Source: Porphyrobacter sp.
GTDB taxonomy: Bacteria; Pseudomonadota; Alphaproteobacteria; Sphingomonadales; Sphingomonadaceae
Direction of reading: 5' to 3'
DNA length: 64,000 nucleotides
Assembly: GCA_017744315.1 (NCBI GenBank)
Contig: JAGIBN010000004.1
Coordinates: forward strand, 62,001-126,000
The position numbers and the translations under genes were made by a program. Of the stretch, positions 59,664 through 64,000 are shown piece after piece. How positions within the stretch are numbered: position 1 is the stretch's first letter; each line of letters begins with the position of its first letter. The notes below the pieces were generated by a model that worked only from the letters and a program-made list of their open reading frames with translations, searched no databases and was not told the origin of the DNA.

Positions 59664-61511
59664 ATGAACGACGGTCCAAGCGACGACGGTGTGGCGGCAG
59701 CCGGGACCTCGCCCCGCCCGCAACTCTGCCTGACCGTGGGAGTGACAGGACACCGGCCCGCCAGGCTCGGGTCCGAGAACCTCGAACTCTTGCAGCACTT
59801 GGTCGGAACGTTGCTGTCCGGCCTGGCGGACGCGGTGCAAGCGGTCGGGCAAGAACATGGCGAGGCGTTCAGCGACCAGCCTCTGTGCTTGCGGTTGGTG
59901 ACCGGCCTTGCGGAAGGGGCCGACACACTCGTTGCCAAGGCCGCGGCAGAGCGGGGTTGGCGGATCGATGCCTGCCTGCCCTTCCCGCGCGGCACTTACC
60001 TTGAAGACTTCTCCGAGGCGGAAGCGAAGGAAACCTTCGCCCGGTTGCTCGACAGCGCCACCGCCGTGTTCGAGCTGCCCGGCGAACGCGCCAACGAAGA
60101 CGCCGCTTACGAAGCGGCCGGACGCGTCATGCTGGAACAGGCGGACATCGTGCTGGCCCTATGGGACGGCGAACCTGCGCGAGGGCGCGGGGGTACCGCG
60201 CAGATCGTGGCGGAGGCCATCGGTCACCAGGTTCCCGTAATCCGGCTGGACACGCACGCCATCGAGCCGCCGATGCTCTATTGGTCCGGGCTCAACGATC
60301 TGGATTTCGACCGGCCGACGATCGACAGCGTAGCGCGAGCAGAAGCCGGGACGGTGCTGGCGGGCGTGGCGGCGGCACTGTGCGCCCCACCCGACAACGA
60401 TGTCGATCGACGGATGCGGGCGAGGTTCCTGCAGGAGCGCGACCATAAACGCACCCCGGCCTGGCCCTACCCCCTCCTCCTGTCGGCGGCGCGGGTACGG
60501 CGCTTTCGCCGCGCGGATCTACGCCCTCCCCGGCCCGAGCAGTGCGCGCTCTACTTGCTGCAAAGCTTCAATCCGTTCGGCAAGGCGCAGGGGGCTTACG
60601 CGGGTGCGCTGAAGGAAAAGCTGGTCACCAGGTTCGGCATGGCGGACGCCGCAGCAACCTATTTCGCCCAGATCTTTCGCAGCGGCTTCATCGTCAATTT
60701 CGGGTTCGCCGTCCTGGCCGTCCTGCTGGCCACCGGAGGATTGCTGTTCCCCTCGGCCAAGCTGTTCCTGATCGCAACCGAGCTGGCCATCATCATCCTG
60801 ATCCTCGTCAACACGCGGGTCGGTTCGCGTACCGGCTGGCACGAACGGTGGATGGACTACCGTCACCTGGCCGAACAACTGAGGGTCCTATCGGTGACCG
60901 GGCTGCTGGGCGACCTTTACCTCAGGCACGGCGACGCGGGAGAGTCGGGGAGCATTCCCGGATGGGTTCGCTGGCTCAGCCGGGCGACGGCGAGAGAACT
61001 CGGGCTGCCCTCGGTGAGTGCCGATCAGCGTTACCTCTCGCGAGTGCGGGTAGTGGCCCAGACGATGATCCAGGACCAGATCGAATACCATTCCCGCAAC
61101 GCCGGCGCGATGCGCAAGCTGGATCATCGGCTGCACAAGGCCGGCGAGTATCTGTTCGGCGGCACCATCGTCGCCTGCGCCACCTGGATCGCCCTCAAGT
61201 TGGGCGGCTTTGACGTGTCTCACGGAAAAGGTGTGAACGTCACGGCGCTGGTGACCGCAGTCACCGCGGTACTCCCGGCCATGGGTGCCGCACTCTATGG
61301 CATTCGCATGCAAGGCGACTTCGCCGGGATCGCCGACCGTTCGACAGTCACGGTCAAGCGGCTTCAACGGCTGCAGAGAGCCCTTGAGGCCGATGGACCC
61401 GACTTCGACCTGCTGTCAGCCCGGCTCAGGCGCCTGCGGGAGATTGCCCTGACCGACGTCGCGCATTGGCGCACAACCTATCAGGCACGCCCTCTCACCC
61501 TGCCGGGCTGA
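59664..61511 (+). CDS. SLOG-domain protein with C-terminal 2TM (SLATT-like) effector
   Basis: 615 aa. N-terminal Rossmann-like SLOG domain (about 20-200): VGVTGHRPARLG, VTGLAEGADTLVAKAAAERG, LPFPRGTYLEDF and ADIVLALWDGEPARGRGGTA, the pattern of nucleotide-ligand sensors. Then two pairs of membrane segments at about 342-383 and 496-546, with WHERWMDYRHLAEQLR between them, as in SLATT (SMODS/SLOG-associating 2TM) effectors. SLOG-SLATT proteins are proposed nucleotide-gated membrane effectors in anti-phage systems. Good ribosome site (AGGGGG). It converges with the acidic protein and TIR gene. The role is inferred from architecture only. Confidence 0.8.
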   Translation: MNDGPSDDGVAAAGTSPRPQLCLTVGVTGHRPARLGSENLELLQHLVGTLLSGLADAVQAVGQEHGEAFSDQPLCLRLVTGLAEGADTLVAKAAAERGWRIDACLPFPRGTYLEDFSEAEAKETFARLLDSATAVFELPGERANEDAAYEAAGRVMLEQADIVLALWDGEPARGRGGTAQIVAEAIGHQVPVIRLDTHAIEPPMLYWSGLNDLDFDRPTIDSVARAEAGTVLAGVAAALCAPPDNDVDRRMRARFLQERDHKRTPAWPYPLLLSAARVRRFRRADLRPPRPEQCALYLLQSFNPFGKAQGAYAGALKEKLVTRFGMADAAATYFAQIFRSGFIVNFGFAVLAVLLATGGLLFPSAKLFLIATELAIIILILVNTRVGSRTGWHERWMDYRHLAEQLRVLSVTGLLGDLYLRHGDAGESGSIPGWVRWLSRATARELGLPSVSADQRYLSRVRVVAQTMIQDQIEYHSRNAGAMRKLDHRLHKAGEYLFGGTIVACATWIALKLGGFDVSHGKGVNVTALVTAVTAVLPAMGAALYGIRMQGDFAGIADRSTVTVKRLQRLQRALEADGPDFDLLSARLRRLREIALTDVAHWRTTYQARPLTLPG

Positions 61512-61514
61512 GGT

Positions 61515-61991
61515 TCAACGATTGACGATGCGGGGGTCGAGCGAAACAAGCTGACCATCCGGAGGAGCGGTCTCGACCCACAGCGCGAGGCAATAGCTAT
61601 AGCCCGCCCCGTCATCGTCGTTGTCATCGATGATCACTTGCATGAGGCTATTGCCGGGCAGCGCGTTGATGTCGCTTTGGCCGCCTCCGTCCCGCGTGAT
61701 TGTCACCGCTTGCGCCGATTGAGACGGGAAGCTGAAGTTCACGTTATTACCGCTGGCATCGGTGATCTGGCCCGAGAGGTTCACCGTTATGTCGGTGTCC
61801 ACGTTGTAGCTGCTGCCGTCGTAGGCCATGTTGTTGAGATCGATGTCCCCGCTCGAGTCCACCACGTTGGAACTCACCGGATTGGACCCTGCTTGGGCGT
61901 ATTGAGCGCTGATCGAAACGTTTCCGCTGGCGTCGACGGTCCCTGTCACCGTCACGTTGAGCGTCAGGGTCATGTCGGGGAGGTCTGGCAT
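61515..61991 (-). CDS. Acidic, lysine-free beta-rich protein of unknown function
   Basis: 158 aa with no lysine and only three Arg, more than 20 Asp, and many Asn, Ser, Thr and Val in alternating hydrophobic patterns (LTLNVTVTGTVDASGNVSIS, ITVNLSGQITDASGNNVNFS), suggesting a beta-sandwich. No signal peptide, no recognised family. The end contains an Asp-rich loop VIIDDNDDDGAGYSYCLALW, a possible calcium site. It follows the TIR gene by 10 bases, so they are one unit, and ends 3 bases from the convergent SLOG gene. Function unknown; ligand sensing or a structural partner of TIR is possible. Confidence 0.7.
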   Translation of the reverse strand: MPDLPDMTLTLNVTVTGTVDASGNVSISAQYAQAGSNPVSSNVVDSSGDIDLNNMAYDGSSYNVDTDITVNLSGQITDASGNNVNFSFPSQSAQAVTITRDGGGQSDINALPGNSLMQVIIDDNDDDGAGYSYCLALWVETAPPDGQLVSLDPRIVNR

Positions 61992-62001
61992 GTCTGTCTC
62001 C

Positions 62002-64000
62002 TTATGTTCGGAACAAATGGGGCAGAGAGTACTCGCTCTTCATCGACGACCCGTTGGGCAGGGCAGAGAGTCCAGATTTGTCTTTCAGGTAGCTGGCTGC
62101 GGCGATCATTCTTGAATCGGTGATCCGGGTGCTCGCGATCAGGTCACGCGCCCGCGCAAAGTCGGCGCTGGCCAGCGCCTTGTTGCCGGACGCCGACCAA
62201 TTTGCGCCAGACAAGAGATGGACCATGACGCGCGCCAGGCGCTCTTCGTCCGACTGCGGGTTGGTGTTCACGCGGAAGTCCCGCTGGAACGCTGTAATCT
62301 TCTCGCGAGCCGCCGCGCGATCTCCGAGCGCCTGGACGATCGCGATTTCCCGCCAGCGCGCCGGCATCAGGCAATCCGCGCGCCATTCCATCACGCTGGC
62401 ATCGGTCGAGACCAACTGTCGCGCCTGCTGCAGGGCCCACTGGTTCGTTTTCCCGGCATCGGGCCAGTCCGCCAGCATCATCTGCGCTTCGGTGCGGACG
62501 TTGGCGGACTTGACCGCTATTTCCGTCCACAAGCTGTTCGAAGGGTCGTCTCGCTGCAGCGCCTGCACCGCCTCGAAGCTCGCATCGGCAAATTTCAGCG
62601 CCTTGGCCGGATCGCCGGCTTCCAGATGAAGTTCCGCGATCCTCAACCAGGCTATGTAGAGGGACTGCTTGATCCGGCTATCCTTGGGATCCGACGCCAG
62701 CAGTTCGTTGTAGAGCTTTACCTCCTGCGTACGGTCGACGAGCGCGGCGGAGGCATCGAGCATCTTGCGCCGGACATCGGCCTTCCACGCCAACGATTGC
62801 GCGATCAGGTAAGTCTGCTCGCGCTTGTCGGCGGATTTCTCGCGAAGCCGTTCGGAGGCCAGCTGCGCCTTCTCGAAGTAGTCCAGCGCCCGCGGCAGGC
62901 GGCCATCATCAAGCTCCAGCACTCCGAGGGCGGAGTGCGCGTTGCTCAGTTCCCCCTCCCACTCAGGCTTGGGGTGCTCGAGCTTGTCGAGCCTTTCCGA
63001 GTACTGGAGATATTGGCCAAAATACTGGCGGGCCGTCGGAATGTCGCCCCGCTGCCAGGCGACATATCCGATCCAGTAGACGCTCTGCGCATGGTCGAAG
63101 ATGCGTTGGCCGTTGTTCGGATCACGGCGCAGCTGCTCCGCCGTCGTCGCCGCGGCCTGCTTGTAAGTGGCGAGCGCGGTTTCCAGGTCGCCCTGCAAGT
63201 TCGCCACTTCGCCAACCAGAAGCAATGCCCTGGCCCGGTGGCCGAGAGCGTCGGCGTCGAGGCTGCCCGGGTCCTGCTTTGAATAGTACTGGAGCGCCCG
63301 GTCGCCAACGCTATCGAGGACGTCGAGCCGACCAACCGGCTCGAGCTTGGACCGCAAGTCGGTGAGCATGTACTCGACCAGCCCGTCGGCCTCGCTCCTC
63401 TGCCGTTCCGCCTCATTGCGCGCCTTGATCGCGACCACCGTCAGCGTGCTCATCACGACCGCCAGGACGGAGGCCACGGCCGCGATCGCGGTGAGGCGCC
63501 GACTGCGTCGTTGAGCTTCGCGCTGGACGAGATCGTCCAGCTTGAGGCCCGTCAGGCCCGCGATGATCTTGAGCTTGCCGACCCGCTCGCCATCGCCCTC
63601 GGGCCGTAAGTCGGCCGCCACCGGTTCTGCGGGAACGTCCGATATCTTGCCGTCCGAACCGACCTTGAAACGCAGGGCCTCGGGAAAGCACTCGCTCGCG
63701 GCCACAGTCGGGTCGGTCGAGGCGCCGGCGCCTGGTTCACCGGCAACGATGACCACCAGTACCCGGTCTTCGCCGCGGTGTTGCTTGAACACCCGGATTT
63801 CCTCGTTGACCCATCGCGACGAGGCGGCCGCCGGGGACGCGATGACGATCAGGAACTCCGACGAAAGTAGCGCCTGTTCGATCTCTCGCGACAGGTCGCC
63901 GGCTGCGGCCAGTTCTTCCCGGTCCTTGAATATCGGGGCGAGGCGTCGCGGCACGGGCCCGACCTCGGTGACCTGCCCCACCAGTCTTGCGGGAACGCGG
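62002..64000 (-). CDS. TIR-transmembrane-TPR protein (5' end beyond window)
   Basis: The N-terminus is cut by the right edge; the frame remains open to base 64000 with PARLVG before the first internal GTG at 63981. TIR domain: VPRRLAPIFKDREELAAAGD, SREIEQALLSSEFLIVIASP and SSRWVNEEIRVF, with Glu in the region where NADase TIRs carry the catalytic residue. A transmembrane helix lies about 165-187 residues after that GTG (TAIAAVASVLAVVMSTLTVV), then roughly 400 residues of TPR-like helices (GDIPTARQYFGQYLQYSERL, GRLPRALDYFEKAQLASERL). TIR on the cytoplasmic side and TPR in the periplasm are likely. It may be a signalling or NAD-degrading receptor, with the 158-aa protein encoded downstream. Confidence 0.85.
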   Translation of the reverse strand, partial: RVPARLVGQVTEVGPVPRRLAPIFKDREELAAAGDLSREIEQALLSSEFLIVIASPAAASSRWVNEEIRVFKQHRGEDRVLVVIVAGEPGAGASTDPTVAASECFPEALRFKVGSDGKISDVPAEPVAADLRPEGDGERVGKLKIIAGLTGLKLDDLVQREAQRRSRRLTAIAAVASVLAVVMSTLTVVAIKARNEAERQRSEADGLVEYMLTDLRSKLEPVGRLDVLDSVGDRALQYYSKQDPGSLDADALGHRARALLLVGEVANLQGDLETALATYKQAAATTAEQLRRDPNNGQRIFDHAQSVYWIGYVAWQRGDIPTARQYFGQYLQYSERLDKLEHPKPEWEGELSNAHSALGVLELDDGRLPRALDYFEKAQLASERLREKSADKREQTYLIAQSLAWKADVRRKMLDASAALVDRTQEVKLYNELLASDPKDSRIKQSLYIAWLRIAELHLEAGDPAKALKFADASFEAVQALQRDDPSNSLWTEIAVKSANVRTEAQMMLADWPDAGKTNQWALQQARQLVSTDASVMEWRADCLMPARWREIAIVQALGDRAAAREKITAFQRDFRVNTNPQSDEERLARVMVHLLSGANWSASGNKALASADFARARDLIASTRITDSRMIAAASYLKDKSGLSALPNGSSMKSEYSLPHLFRT

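Noticed and set aside
1..64000. tRNA, rRNA, CRISPR, IS elements and prophage
   Set aside because: No clover-leaf-like or direct-repeat array, transposase or integrase gene was seen while reading; this was by eye, without a covariance-model search.

Overview
The window is about 64 kb of GC-rich DNA from an alphaproteobacterium, most likely a member of the Sphingomonadales (Sphingomonas/Novosphingobium-like). The reasons are the three large TonB-dependent receptors in their typical sphingomonad forms, a two-subunit hydroquinone dioxygenase of the HqdAB/PnpCD type, long runs of ATGA-overlapping genes, PepSY proteins beside two-component systems, and the overall protein style. No rRNA, tRNA, CRISPR array, insertion sequence or phage gene was seen. 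The gene order looks like a chromosomal backbone with several functional islands.

Layout. 1-6.6 kb (all minus strand): a TonB receptor, an ECF sigma factor with its membrane anti-sigma-like partner, then hydroquinone 1,2-dioxygenase small and large subunits and the start of a PQQ-dependent dehydrogenase lipoprotein. 6.8-10.8 kb: an unknown 305-aa protein, then two OmpR-type response regulators on opposite strands, the second coupled to a histidine kinase. 10.8-16.1 kb (minus): an iron-uptake group with a siderophore receptor, FMN-dependent alpha-hydroxy-acid dehydrogenase, PKHD-type hydroxylase, PepSY protein and TonB, with a possible Fur box upstream. 16.3-19.8 kb (minus): a four-gene envelope-glycan operon (nucleotidyltransferase, HAD phosphatase, CDP-glycerol glycerophosphotransferase-like protein, FkbM methyltransferase). 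20-22.5 kb: PepSY protein, response regulator and histidine kinase. 22.6-24.2 kb: a secreted type-B carboxylesterase. 24.4-27.7 kb: NarX/NarL-type two-component pair plus a flippase-like membrane protein.

27.7-35.3 kb (minus) is the most interesting metabolic island. Seven tightly packed genes encode a class III aminotransferase, a GT-C glycosyltransferase, a UbiA-family enzyme with the motif of decaprenyl-phosphate phosphoribosyltransferases, a HAD phosphatase, a small GMC-partner-like protein, a GMC flavin oxidoreductase and an NAD-dependent epimerase/reductase. Together they supply a candidate for each step of a polyprenyl-phosphate pentose (arabinose-like) donor pathway, with a GMC enzyme where mycobacteria use DprE1. 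35.4-38.4 kb holds housekeeping genes: an ABC-F ATPase, a tiny zinc-ribbon protein, and tRNA hydroxylase TrhO.

38.4-54.3 kb is an exopolysaccharide locus: five glycosyltransferases (GT25, two GT2, two GT4), pyruvyl transferase, Wzx-type flippase, serine-acetyltransferase-like acyltransferase, Wzy/ligase-like protein, membrane endo/exonuclease/phosphatase-fold protein, Wzc-type tyrosine kinase, the initiating sugar-phosphate transferase and a secreted beta-helix protein. No outer-membrane Wza exporter is present in the window. 54.5-58.1 kb is a second siderophore-receptor operon (PepSY-TM ferric reductase-like protein, 63-aa membrane protein, receptor) behind a near-perfect Fur box. 58.2-59.5 kb is an aldehyde dehydrogenase. 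59.6-64 kb carries a SLOG nucleotide-sensor fused to membrane segments, convergent with an unusual acidic beta-rich protein and a TIR-TM-TPR protein cut by the window end. This looks like a nucleotide-signalling or defence module.
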